Part shown: positions 30,489 to 37,497 of the stretch, in pieces
Layout of the letters: every line of letters starts with the position of its first letter
How positions within the stretch are numbered: the first letter of the stretch is position 1
Assembly (NCBI RefSeq): GCF_022427145.1
Contig: NZ_JAKSXN010000053.1
Span: 1-37,497, forward strand
Origin: Paenibacillus timonensis
Lineage (GTDB): Bacteria > Bacillota > Bacilli > Paenibacillales > Paenibacillaceae
Direction: 5' to 3'
Length of the DNA stretch: 37,497 nt
The notes under the pieces: model-generated
Told to the model about the DNA's origin: nothing
The model's input: the letters and a program-made list of their open reading frames with translations, nothing else
Database searches by the model: none
Translations under genes and position numbers: made by a program

Positions 30489-32456
30489 TTAAGCTTCCAC
30501 CGAGGCGTGCATCTTACTCGGCGCCTCCTCCCATGACACCGAATACGCTTGGCCCTTTGCGCAAAAAATCGAAGTCGAGGTGTAGGCCGGGTCCGCGTTC
30601 TTGTTGTAGCTCTTACGGTCAATCACCGCTTCGGTTTGATGACAAGCTTCGTAACCGCCGGATTTCAACGTGATGGATCCTTTGCCATGTGTCATGGAAG
30701 CCAGCTCAACCCCGTAATCCATAAAGGTGGCCACCGGGACGACGCCGGTTATGACGGCCGTCTCTGCAGCCGTTTCGGGCGGGTCAAATCGGCCGTGGGC
30801 TTGCTGGATGTCGGTCAACACTTTACCCAGATGATCCAACCCTGCTTTTATTTTAAACTGATACACCGGTTCCAAAAGCAGGTTCTCTGCCTGCTCCAGC
30901 GCTTGCCGCAGCGCGCGATAGGTGGCTTCGCGGAAATCCCCGCCGCTGGTATGTTTGTTATGCGATCGTCCGGTCAGCAGCGTCACCTTCACATCCGTCA
31001 GGGGCGAGCCGGTCAATAAGCCGTGATGCTCCCGTTCCAGTACATGCTGCCCGATCAAGTTCTGATAACCAACGGACAAATCGTCGGCGTGACAGGCGTT
31101 CACGAAGGTGACGCCGCTTCCCCGTTCCCCCGGTTCGAGCCGCAAATGGACCTCGGCATAATGGCCTAAAGGCTCGAAATGTCCGCAGCCAACGACCGGA
31201 GCGGCTATCGTTTCCTTGTACAAAATCTCCGGTGCACCAAACGCGACATTCATCCGAAAACGCTCCTGCAGCACCTGCTGCAAAATTTCCAGCTGGATTT
31301 TGCCCATTACGTGGATATGCAGCTCCTGCAGCGCCTCATCCCAGCGCGTCCCCAAGGTAGGATCCTCGGCGTCCAGCAACCGAAAGACGCGCAGCACTTC
31401 CTTCAGATGCAGCGGCGGTTCGAACCGCACCTTGGATTGCAGCGTAGGCGCGAGCTCGCGGCGGATCGTATCGCGCAGCGCCCCGACCGCTTCGCCGGAA
31501 TACGCTTCGGTGAGCCCCGTCACCGCGAACAATTCGCCTGCGCTGACCCGTTCGGTTTGAACGAAGCGCTGGCCGTTGTATTTGCGGATGCCGGTCACTT
31601 TTTCCGTACGAGGGTCTCCTTCGCTTTCCGGGCCATACGTGATTTCATCCCGAACCTTCAGCTCCCCCTGCAGGGCTTTGATGAACGTCACCCGCGTCCC
31701 TTGCTCGTCATGCCGAATTTTGTAGACGCGGCCGGCAAAAGGCAGCCGAGGATCATACGTGGTTACCGTCAAGCGATCCAACGCATTGAGAAACGGATCG
31801 ATGCCGATGTCCAGCAAGGCCGATCCCTGCAAGCAGGGAAAGACCCGTCCGACTTGAACGAGACGGGCCAAGTGCGCGTTCCATTCCTCATCCGAACCGG
31901 CTCCATCCAGAAAAAGCTCAAGCAGCGCTTCCTCCCGTTCGGCTAACCAGGCCTGGCGCCATTCATCCAAATTGCCGCTTTCCGCCCAGCCGGACAAGTC
32001 CAGCACATCGCCGCTCAGCTCGGAGCGGATGTCCTCCAAAACCCGATCCGGGTCTGCACCGGTGCGGTCGGTTTTGTTGATAAAGAAAAACGTCGGAATC
32101 CCGTAGGAGCGAAGCAGCTGCCAGACCGTCTCCGTATGTCCTTCGACGCCTTCCACGGCGCTGACGATGGTGACGGCGTAATCGAGCACCTGCAGCGCCC
32201 GTTCCATTTCAGCGGAGAAATCGACGTGACCAGGCGTATCCAGCAAAAAATACGTCGATTCCCCGTACTTCATTTCCGCCTGATCGGCGAACACGGTGAT
32301 CCCGCGCGCCTTCTCGATCTCGTGGCTGTCGAGGAAGGCGTCGCGGTGGTCGACCCGGCCGCGGCTGCGAATCGTTTGCGTGTGAAACAAGAGCGCCTCG
32401 GCAAAGGTCGTTTTGCCGGCGTCGACGTGCGCCAGCAGTCCTATCGTTTTATGCAT
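30489..32456 (-). CDS. EF-G/Tet(M)-family translation GTPase
   Basis: A 655-aa GTPase, close in size to Tet(M). The G domain has AHVDAGKTT (9-17), RGIT, DTPGHVDF and NKTDR; EF-G-like domains II-V follow. In domain IV, the loop that in Tet(M) reaches the tetracycline site (a Ser-Pro-Val-Ser-Thr-Pro tip before ADFR) reads NKHTSGGDFREATYRALRQ here and lacks both prolines. This makes classic tetracycline protection uncertain; it may be a chromosomal translation factor of unknown role. Start at 32456, GC-rich with a G-rich RBS. It lies 20 nt after the UPF0210 gene and likely ends that operon. Confidence 0.85.
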   Translation of the reverse strand: MHKTIGLLAHVDAGKTTFAEALLFHTQTIRSRGRVDHRDAFLDSHEIEKARGITVFADQAEMKYGESTYFLLDTPGHVDFSAEMERALQVLDYAVTIVSAVEGVEGHTETVWQLLRSYGIPTFFFINKTDRTGADPDRVLEDIRSELSGDVLDLSGWAESGNLDEWRQAWLAEREEALLELFLDGAGSDEEWNAHLARLVQVGRVFPCLQGSALLDIGIDPFLNALDRLTVTTYDPRLPFAGRVYKIRHDEQGTRVTFIKALQGELKVRDEITYGPESEGDPRTEKVTGIRKYNGQRFVQTERVSAGELFAVTGLTEAYSGEAVGALRDTIRRELAPTLQSKVRFEPPLHLKEVLRVFRLLDAEDPTLGTRWDEALQELHIHVMGKIQLEILQQVLQERFRMNVAFGAPEILYKETIAAPVVGCGHFEPLGHYAEVHLRLEPGERGSGVTFVNACHADDLSVGYQNLIGQHVLEREHHGLLTGSPLTDVKVTLLTGRSHNKHTSGGDFREATYRALRQALEQAENLLLEPVYQFKIKAGLDHLGKVLTDIQQAHGRFDPPETAAETAVITGVVPVATFMDYGVELASMTHGKGSITLKSGGYEACHQTEAVIDRKSYNKNADPAYTSTSIFCAKGQAYSVSWEEAPSKMHASVEA

Positions 32457-32475
32457 GGCCGCGTCCCCCCGCCGC

Positions 32476-33834
32476 CTAGTTTTTAAAGCTGTGGATCGGC
32501 GCCGGAATGCGTCCGCCCCGCTCGATGAACGGTGCGCAGTTAAAGGCGTTGACCGGCATAATCGGCGCGTAGCCCAGCAGGCCGCCGAATTCCACGATCT
32601 CGCCGACGTCCTTGCCGATGACCGGGATGATCCGGACGGCCGTCGTCTTGTTGTTAACCATGCCGATGGCCGCTTCGTCGGCGATGATGCCGGAAATCGT
32701 CGCGGCGCTGGTGCTTCCGGGAATCGCGATCATGTCCAGACCGACGGAGCACACGCACGTCATCGCTTCCAGCTTCTCCAGCGTCAGCGCCCCGCGCTGC
32801 ACCGCTTCGATCATGCCGTGGTCCTCGCTGACCGGGATGAACGCGCCGCTGAGACCGCCGACGTACGAGGAGGCCATGACGCCGCCTTTTTTCACGTTGT
32901 CGTTCAAGATCGCCAGCGCCGCCGTCGTTCCGGGCGCACCTGCTTCCTCCAAACCCATCACCTGGAAGATCTCCGCAATCGAATCGCCGATCTCCGGCGT
33001 TGGGGCGAGCGACAGGTCGATAATGCCAAACGGAACGCCCAGCCGTTTCGAGGCTTCCTGCGCCACCAATTGGCCCACCCGGGTCACTTTAAACGCCGTC
33101 CGCTTGATCGTTTCGCATAACGTCTCGAAATCCTTGCCCTTGACTTCCTCCAGCGCACGCTTCACCACGCCGGGACCGCTGACGCCCACGTTGATGACGC
33201 ATTCCTGCTCCCCGACGCCGTGGAACGCCCCGGCCATAAACGGGTTATCCTCTACCGCGTTGCAGAACACGACCAGCTTGGCGCAGCCGATGGAACCCCG
33301 GTCCGCCGTCCGCTCGGCCGTCCGGAGGATAATGTCGCCCATCCGTTTCACGGCGTCCATATTGATGCCGCTGCGCGAGGAGCCGACATTCACCGAGGAG
33401 CAAACCCGGTCCGTCACGGCCAGCGCTTCAGGGATGCTGTCGATCAGCACCCGGTCACCGTTCGTAAAGCCCTTTTGCACCAGGGCCGAGAACCCGCCGA
33501 TAAAGTTGACGCCCACTTCCTTGGCCGCTCGGTCCAGCGCTTCGGCTACCGGCACGAACGTATCGGTCTTGAGTCCGCCCGCGGCGATCGAGATCGGAGT
33601 CACCGAAATCCGTTTGTTAACGATCGGCACGCCAAACTGCTTCTCCAAATCCTCGCCGGTTTTAACGAGATGCTCCGCCGTTCGGGTGATTTTATCATAG
33701 ATGTTCCGGTTAAATACGTTCATGTCCTCGTGAGCGCAGTCCATCAGGCTGATGCCCATCGTAATCGTGCGCACGTCGAGGTTCATCTCGCGGATCATCG
33801 AATTGGTTTCTTGTACTTCTACGCGTGAGATCAT
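32476..33834 (-). CDS. UPF0210 (PFL) family protein
   Basis: A 452-aa protein of the UPF0210/DUF711 family, full length: [21 protein letters not shown] at the N-terminus, [48 protein letters not shown], and a C-terminal [12 protein letters not shown]. The fold is related to pyruvate formate-lyase-like proteins; no reaction is known. It is almost always paired with a UPF0237 ACT-domain protein, as here (18-nt gap). RBS AAGGGAGGGG. A long ORF on the opposite strand is a shadow of its GC-rich codon use. Confidence 0.92.
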   Translation of the reverse strand: MISRVEVQETNSMIREMNLDVRTITMGISLMDCAHEDMNVFNRNIYDKITRTAEHLVKTGEDLEKQFGVPIVNKRISVTPISIAAGGLKTDTFVPVAEALDRAAKEVGVNFIGGFSALVQKGFTNGDRVLIDSIPEALAVTDRVCSSVNVGSSRSGINMDAVKRMGDIILRTAERTADRGSIGCAKLVVFCNAVEDNPFMAGAFHGVGEQECVINVGVSGPGVVKRALEEVKGKDFETLCETIKRTAFKVTRVGQLVAQEASKRLGVPFGIIDLSLAPTPEIGDSIAEIFQVMGLEEAGAPGTTAALAILNDNVKKGGVMASSYVGGLSGAFIPVSEDHGMIEAVQRGALTLEKLEAMTCVCSVGLDMIAIPGSTSAATISGIIADEAAIGMVNNKTTAVRIIPVIGKDVGEIVEFGGLLGYAPIMPVNAFNCAPFIERGGRIPAPIHSFKN

Positions 33835-33851
33835 GGTGTCCCCTCCCTTCT

Positions 33852-34121
33852 TTAGATCCGGTGCATCGTGTTAAAAATATCTTCGTGCTGCAGCTTGATT
33901 TCCACGCCGATGGAGCGCCCCAGTTCCTGCAGTTCTTCGACCAGCTTCTCGAATTCTTTAGTCGGCGCGGTGATATCGACGATCATCATCATGTTGAAAT
34001 AACCTTGAATGATCGTCTGCGAAATATCGAGAATGTTAACGTTATTATCGGCCAGATACGTGCACACCTTGGCGATAATGCCTACTTTGTCCTTACCCAG
34101 TACGGTGATAATCCCCTTCAA
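33852..34121 (-). CDS. ACT-domain protein, UPF0237 family
   Basis: An 89-aa single ACT domain: [22 protein letters not shown], then [23 protein letters not shown], the usual ligand-binding turn of UPF0237 proteins. ACT domains bind amino acids or similar small molecules. The start is TTG at 34121 with AAAGGGGGAG upstream, which yields the exact length and N-terminus of the family; the longer reading extends into the MerR-proximal gap. First gene of the operon ACT-UPF0210-GTPase. Confidence 0.9.
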   Translation of the reverse strand: MKGIITVLGKDKVGIIAKVCTYLADNNVNILDISQTIIQGYFNMMMIVDITAPTKEFEKLVEELQELGRSIGVEIKLQHEDIFNTMHRI

Positions 34122-34207
34122 ACGAAGCTCCCCCTTTAATTTAAAGACTCTCCGCAGTGCGGACGAGTCGTCTGCTCCGCTTATTATGGCAAAAGAACGG
34201 CAAATCT

Positions 34208-34717
34208 TCAATAACGGCTTTCACTCGGTGACGCGGAAAAATAACGCATTTCGGACGTCGATAGGGGTTTTGCTGGCGATGCGGCTTTCTTGCCGTCAGA
34301 GAAGGAGCCGGAAACGCCCTCGGCCTCGCAGTCCACGACACGGTACTTCCCTTGCTTCAGCTTCAAGTCGATGAACTCGACCACCTGCTGCAGCGAGGCG
34401 ATTTGCTCCACGATGTTGGCCCGGTGCTGTTCCATCTGCTCGACCAGCTCCGGATATTCTCCGGGATCGGCATCGGCGGACACCTTCAGGAATGGCCGCA
34501 TTTCGTCCAGCGGCATTCCGGTTTTTTTCAAGCAATTGACCAGTTTGATCGTATCCAGGTCCTCCTGGCGGTAAACGCGATGACCGTTCTCCTTCCGCTC
34601 GGCCCGAGGCAGGAGCGCAATTTTCTCATAATACCGGATCGTATCCTCTGTAATGCCGGTTAGATCGGAAGCTTGCTTGATGGTAAAGGTAGGCCCTTCG
34701 ACAGATTGCTTCGCCAT
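34208..34717 (-). CDS. MerR-family transcriptional regulator
   Basis: A 169-aa regulator: N-terminal MerR winged helix (FTIKQASDLTGITEDTIRYYEKIALLP...GHRVYRQEDLDTIKLVNCLKKTGMPLDEMR), a dimerisation coiled coil, and a short C-terminal part. No Cys-rich metal loop is present, so it is of the BltR/AdhR-like non-metal branch. Start at 34717 with AGGAGGAAG. Divergent from the dehydrogenase gene; both promoters have 19-bp spacers with the same palindrome, so it probably activates both itself and its neighbour. Confidence 0.92.
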   Translation of the reverse strand: MAKQSVEGPTFTIKQASDLTGITEDTIRYYEKIALLPRAERKENGHRVYRQEDLDTIKLVNCLKKTGMPLDEMRPFLKVSADADPGEYPELVEQMEQHRANIVEQIASLQQVVEFIDLKLKQGKYRVVDCEAEGVSGSFSDGKKAASPAKPLSTSEMRYFSASPSESRY

Positions 34718-34755
34718 GCTTCTTCCTCCTGCTCTTTGGTAGAATCTCATTCTGC

Positions 34756-34786
34756 ATTATATAACTTGGAGCCAGCTCCAAGTCAA
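34756..34786 (-). promoter_or_regulatory. MerR-type promoter of the merR gene
   Basis: Minus-strand TTGACT (34786-34781), 19-nt spacer, TATAAT (34761-34756). The spacer carries the dyad ACTTGGAG-CCAG-CTCCAAGT (34764-34783). A 19-bp spacer needs MerR-induced DNA distortion. Confidence 0.88.
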
Positions 34787-34812
34787 CTTTCTCTTTTCCA
34801 TGAAAAACCGGC

Positions 34813-34843
34813 TTGACTTGGAGTCGACTCCAAGATCTACAAT
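34813..34843 (+). promoter_or_regulatory. MerR-type promoter of the dehydrogenase gene
   Basis: TTGACT (34813-34818), 19-nt spacer, TACAAT (34838-34843). The spacer carries the perfect palindrome CTTGGAGTCGACTCCAAG (34817-34834), nearly the same as in the merR promoter. Confidence 0.9.
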
Positions 34844-34897
34844 CAGCCTCAAGACAGGATCCGGGTCTATAGAATTCTTTCAGGAGGGATTACAAAC

Positions 34898-35746
34898 ATG
34901 CGCACAAATCGTGGAAATATCGCCTTAATTACGGGGGCCAGCGCCGGTATCGGGCTGGAGTTAACGCGTATTCTGCTAAACGAAGGATGGCAAGTCATTG
35001 GCTTGAACCGTTCCGACTGGCCGGCAGACGATCGGAAGCTCCAAAGCGCGGCTCAAGCCGGACGCCTAAGAACCTACAGGACGTCGGACTTATCCGACTT
35101 TGCCAGTCTGAGGCAAGCGGTCGAGCAAATCAAAGCCAACGAGGAACGAATTGACGTGCTGTTTAACAATGCCGGCCGCAGCTTTCCGGAATTGGAGTAC
35201 TCGAAGCAAGGTCGCGAGCTTCACTACGAGGTGATGACAGTCGTGCCTTATATTCTCATGATGGAATTGAAACCGTTACTGAACCGGGGACGCTTGAAAA
35301 CCGTCATCAATACTTCTTCGGCGGTGCTCACCCGGGTTAAATCGTTTGATCCGGACCGGCTGGCGCGGCCGACATCGTTCCGTAGGTTGTTTGGTCCTTA
35401 CGCCGCCTCCAAGCTGGCGCTTTCCCTGTGGACGGAAACCGTCGCCCCGCAGCTTGCGGATGAAGGCATCGAGATCCGCAGCGTTGATCCCGGAAGCAAC
35501 AATACCCTCCGTAAAGGGAAACGCTCGGGACTGCCGATCTGGCTAAAGCCGGTCATGAAGCTGTTCTTTTCCCCGCCGACCCATGGGGCAGGGCTGTTGT
35601 ACACCGGGGCGCTGGGGAAGTATCGAGGTCAAACCGGCGTCTTCCTGATAAAAGGCCGACCTGCAGAGATCAAATTCCGGGAGCATGCCCAAACGGTGCT
35701 GAACCAAGTCCGGACGGTTTATGAGACCGAGTATCTCCGGCAGTGA
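34898..35746 (+). CDS. Short-chain dehydrogenase/reductase
   Basis: A 282-aa Rossmann oxidoreductase: nucleotide-binding TGASAGIG (13-20), LFNNAGRS, catalytic Ser in INTSSAVL and Tyr-x-x-x-Lys in YAASKLAL. It is likely NADP-dependent judged by the Arg in GLNRS after strand 2. The C-terminal half is longer than minimal SDRs. The substrate is unknown; MerR control suggests response to an aldehyde or other organic stress compound (inference). RBS AGGAGGGA. Confidence 0.92.
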   Translation: MRTNRGNIALITGASAGIGLELTRILLNEGWQVIGLNRSDWPADDRKLQSAAQAGRLRTYRTSDLSDFASLRQAVEQIKANEERIDVLFNNAGRSFPELEYSKQGRELHYEVMTVVPYILMMELKPLLNRGRLKTVINTSSAVLTRVKSFDPDRLARPTSFRRLFGPYAASKLALSLWTETVAPQLADEGIEIRSVDPGSNNTLRKGKRSGLPIWLKPVMKLFFSPPTHGAGLLYTGALGKYRGQTGVFLIKGRPAEIKFREHAQTVLNQVRTVYETEYLRQ

Positions 35747-35759
35747 CGGCAAACGAAGA

Positions 35760-35809
35760 AAAGAGATTTGTTCCACCGGACGATCGGCCGGGAACAAATC
35801 TCTTTTTTT
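35760..35809. terminator. Bidirectional terminator between SDR and GNAT genes
   Basis: AGAGATTTGTTCC (35763-35775) pairs with GGAACAAATCTCT (35791-35803), followed by a T run on the plus strand and preceded by A's for the minus strand. Confidence 0.88.
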
Positions 35810-36377
35810 ACCGGAAGTTCCGGTTCCGTTTCGCTTCATATTGCTTCTTCAGCAACGCAAATAGAACGGCATCGACGAATTGATTCTTCTCAAAGAAGGT
35901 TTCCTTCAAATATCCTTCCTCGTGGAAGCCGGTTTTCTCCAGCAAGTACCTGGACCGGATATTGTCCGGGTCGATGAATGCTTCGATCCGGTTCAGCCCC
36001 AGATCTTCGAACCCGAACCGCAGGATTTCCTGCAGCACTTCGGTCATGACGCCTTGGCGCCAATAGTCCGGATTCAGCTCGTATCCGACCTCGGCTTTAA
36101 AATGATCCTTCGACCAGTTGTGAAACCCGCAGGTGCCGATGACCCGGTCGCTTTCGGCTTTGACCGTGATTGCCCAGCGAAAGCCCCGCTTCTCCACATA
36201 CCTGCTGTTCCACTTTTGGATCAGCTCCTCGGCTTCCCGGAGCTCCACGAAACGATCCAAATCATAATATTTGGTCACTTCGTCGTTGGAGAAATAGTGG
36301 AACAAATCGGCAGCGTCTTTCGGCGTCAACCTTCTCAGTACAAACCGTTCCGTTTCCAGTTGGGGGAACAATTTCAT
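35808..36377 (-). CDS. GNAT acetyltransferase, RimJ/RimL-like
   Basis: A 189-aa GNAT enzyme: N-terminal LETERFVLRRLTPKDAADLFHYFS, the VIGTCGFHNW strand, and the acetyl-CoA loop region YELNPDYWRQGVMTEVLQEIL, then NRIEAFIDPDNIRSRYLLEKTGF. The Q-x-x-G-x-G/A pattern is present as RQGVMT, slightly divergent. Family members acetylate ribosomal protein N-termini or amino sugars and aminoglycoside-like small molecules; no substrate can be assigned. RBS AGGAAAGGA; a TATAAT lies upstream on the minus strand. Confidence 0.9.
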   Translation of the reverse strand: MKLFPQLETERFVLRRLTPKDAADLFHYFSNDEVTKYYDLDRFVELREAEELIQKWNSRYVEKRGFRWAITVKAESDRVIGTCGFHNWSKDHFKAEVGYELNPDYWRQGVMTEVLQEILRFGFEDLGLNRIEAFIDPDNIRSRYLLEKTGFHEEGYLKETFFEKNQFVDAVLFALLKKQYEAKRNRNFR

Positions 36378-36479
36378 AACGACCGGTCCTTTCCTAGAGT
36401 ATACGTAAATCTATTATAGGTGAAGGACCGCGCCGAAAGGAAGTGTCAATTCATTTCGGGTTTACTATTAAACGTTCGC

Positions 36480-37346
36480 TTAGGCGGTAACCGCCAGTCT
36501 GATTCCGATGCCAAACGGATCGCGCAGTCGGAGTTCATTCCCCTCCCGCTCATAAGCCACTTCGGCTTCGGCTAACCGGCTCTCTACGGCTTCCAAGGCC
36601 GGAAGGTCCGGCAGTTCCGTGGTAAAGTAACGAATGCCCACCGCATCCTCCGGCGCCGGCGGCGCCCCTTTGCCGGCCCAAAGGTTCAACCCGATATGAT
36701 GATGGTATCCGCCCGCGGCGATAAATAGAGCCGCGCCCCCATAGTGGGCGGTGACCTCGAATCCTAGAATGCCGCAGTAGAACTGTTCCGCCTGATACAA
36801 ATCGCCTACGTGAAAATGCACGTGGCCGATGCGGGTCCCTTCCGGCAAACCGCTCCACTCCGCCTGCTCGGACAGCGTCAGCAGGTTATCGATGTCCACG
36901 GGATCGGTCGTCATGAGAACTTCGCCTTCAGCGGTTTTCTGCCAGGTGTCCCGGGGACGGTCCGCATAGATCTCGATCCCGTTCTGATCCGGATCGCTCA
37001 GATACAGCGCTTCGCTGACCAGGTGATCGCCTTGTCCGACCGGGATCTGATGGCGAATCAAATTGCGTAGTGCAAGTCCCAACGTCACTTGGCCGGGAAC
37101 CAAAATGGCAAAATGGTATAATCCGGACACGGACCGCTCGGGCAAAACCCGATAGCGGTGATCCGCCTCCAGAATCAGCAAGGGATTTCGGCCGTCGGCG
37201 GTTAACTCCGCGACCGAGCCGTTTTGGCGCAGCACCCGGAAGCCGATCACCTCCTGATAAAAGGCAAGCGAGCGGTCGAGATCGCGGACTTTGAGCTGAA
37301 CAACGCCGATTTGTGCGGCGGGGTGAATAGGCAAGGGATGAGCCAT
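36480..37346 (-). CDS. Two-domain VOC-family dioxygenase (CatE-like)
   Basis: A 288-aa protein with two vicinal-oxygen-chelate modules: the first IGVVQLKVRDLDRSLAFYQEVIGF...LYHFAILVP...DQNGIEIYADRP, the second IGHVHFHVGDLYQAEQFYCGILGF...HHIGLNLWAG...LRDPFGIGI. Candidate iron ligands are His in HVHFHV, His in HHIGLN and the Glu/Asp positions near the ends. This matches catechol 2,3-dioxygenases of the B. subtilis CatE/MhqO type, which open (hydro)quinone rings and are induced by quinones. Start at 37346 with GAAGGAGG. Two repressor-like operators and a consensus promoter lie upstream. Confidence 0.88.
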   Translation of the reverse strand: MAHPLPIHPAAQIGVVQLKVRDLDRSLAFYQEVIGFRVLRQNGSVAELTADGRNPLLILEADHRYRVLPERSVSGLYHFAILVPGQVTLGLALRNLIRHQIPVGQGDHLVSEALYLSDPDQNGIEIYADRPRDTWQKTAEGEVLMTTDPVDIDNLLTLSEQAEWSGLPEGTRIGHVHFHVGDLYQAEQFYCGILGFEVTAHYGGAALFIAAGGYHHHIGLNLWAGKGAPPAPEDAVGIRYFTTELPDLPALEAVESRLAEAEVAYEREGNELRLRDPFGIGIRLAVTA

Positions 37347-37404
37347 GATTGATTTCCTCCTTCGAATAGGAACAAAAAATACAATATCGATTTGGGTCAG
37401 TAGG

Positions 37405-37423
37405 TGTAACAATGTTTGTTACA
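37405..37423. promoter_or_regulatory. Operator copy 1 upstream of the VOC gene
   Basis: TGTAAC-AATGTTT-GTTACA, a perfect 6+7+6 inverted repeat, located downstream of the predicted transcription start. Confidence 0.7.
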
Positions 37424-37432
37424 TTTAATTGT

Positions 37433-37451
37433 TGTAATCAGTATAGTTACA
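37433..37451. promoter_or_regulatory. Operator copy 2 overlapping the VOC gene -10
   Basis: TGTAAT-CAGTATA-GTTACA, the same 19-nt motif with one mismatched arm position. It covers the -10 TATACT, so a repressor bound here would block the promoter. Centre-to-centre distance from copy 1 is 28 nt. Confidence 0.7.
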
Positions 37452-37468
37452 GGAACTCGAGTTGTCAA
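37440..37468 (-). promoter_or_regulatory. Sigma-A promoter of the VOC gene
   Basis: Minus-strand TTGACA (37468-37463), 17-nt spacer, TATACT (37445-37440). Confidence 0.85.
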
Positions 37469-37497
37469 TTCTGCACCCAAAAAAGCCCCCTATTCAA

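Noticed and set aside
31179..31946. 255-aa plus-strand ORF opposite the Tet(M)-like GTPase
   Set aside because: Antisense to clear GTPase motifs and low-complexity in composition; no family features.
30489..32456. Confident tetracycline-resistance call
   Set aside because: The key domain IV loop lacks the prolines of Tet(M)-type proteins, so only the GTPase family is claimed.
32612..33700. 362-aa plus-strand ORF opposite UPF0210
   Set aside because: It is fully antisense to a well-supported gene, has no RBS or recognisable domain, and is Ser/Pro-rich as expected of a GC-rich shadow frame.
37478..37497. Terminator of a gene beyond the right edge
   Set aside because: Only an A-run and a C-run are visible; the second arm would be outside the window.

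Overview
The window looks like a chromosomal segment of a spore-forming, Paenibacillus-like Firmicute. Evidence: a small acid-soluble spore protein H gene behind a forespore-type promoter, an SLH-domain surface protein, a leucine T-box, strong AGGAGG-type ribosome binding sites with frequent TTG/GTG starts, and sigma-A promoters with 17-bp spacers. Genus is an inference. No rRNA, tRNA, IS element or CRISPR array was seen.

Region 1 (about 1-2.7 kb) is a junction. It holds the C-terminal remnant of what looks like a GH43 glycosidase, a small membrane ORF, a XerS-type tyrosine recombinase, a cysteine-rich Csp/DUF326 copper-storage-like protein and a membrane-anchored NusG-domain-II protein.

Region 2 (2.7-16.3 kb, almost all minus strand) is a cell-envelope set of unclear purpose. 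It has two OmpR-type two-component systems, a small exported protein, a divergent Lgt-family protein, two YVTN beta-propeller proteins (one a lipoprotein with a frameshift in an A8 tract), two His-rich DUF2933-type small membrane proteins, a CWB2-type lipoprotein with a Gly/His tail, two convergent NlpC/P60 hydrolases, and a ResA/CcdA thiol-redox pair with an Lgt-like membrane partner. The Cys/His-rich proteins suggest a metal or thiol stress function outside the membrane.

Region 3 (16.4-20.9 kb) is a sulfide/persulfide detoxification (cst-type) locus: two rhodaneses, CstR, TauE/SafE, TusA, rhodanese-persulfide dioxygenase, DsrE and a TusA-rhodanese fusion. Near-identical palindromes lie at the two promoters, one before cstR and one overlapping the -10 of the main operon. 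Region 4 (21-23.8 kb) is a CadC-like ArsR repressor facing a Cd/Zn/Pb P-type ATPase whose promoter carries an ArsR-type operator. A decayed DUF4309-like gene follows.

Region 5 (24-37.5 kb) is more GC-rich and resembles ordinary chromosome: lipoprotein, methyltransferase, SLH-anchored 5'-nucleotidase, sspH, T-box-controlled leuA, a Tet(M)-like GTPase in an operon with UPF0210 and an ACT-domain protein, a MerR regulator divergent from a short-chain dehydrogenase with a matched pair of 19-bp-spacer promoters, a GNAT acetyltransferase, and a two-domain VOC (CatE-like) dioxygenase with two operator copies. The pseudogenes at both ends and the composition change suggest that roughly 0.3-24 kb is an acquired metal/sulfur resistance island.
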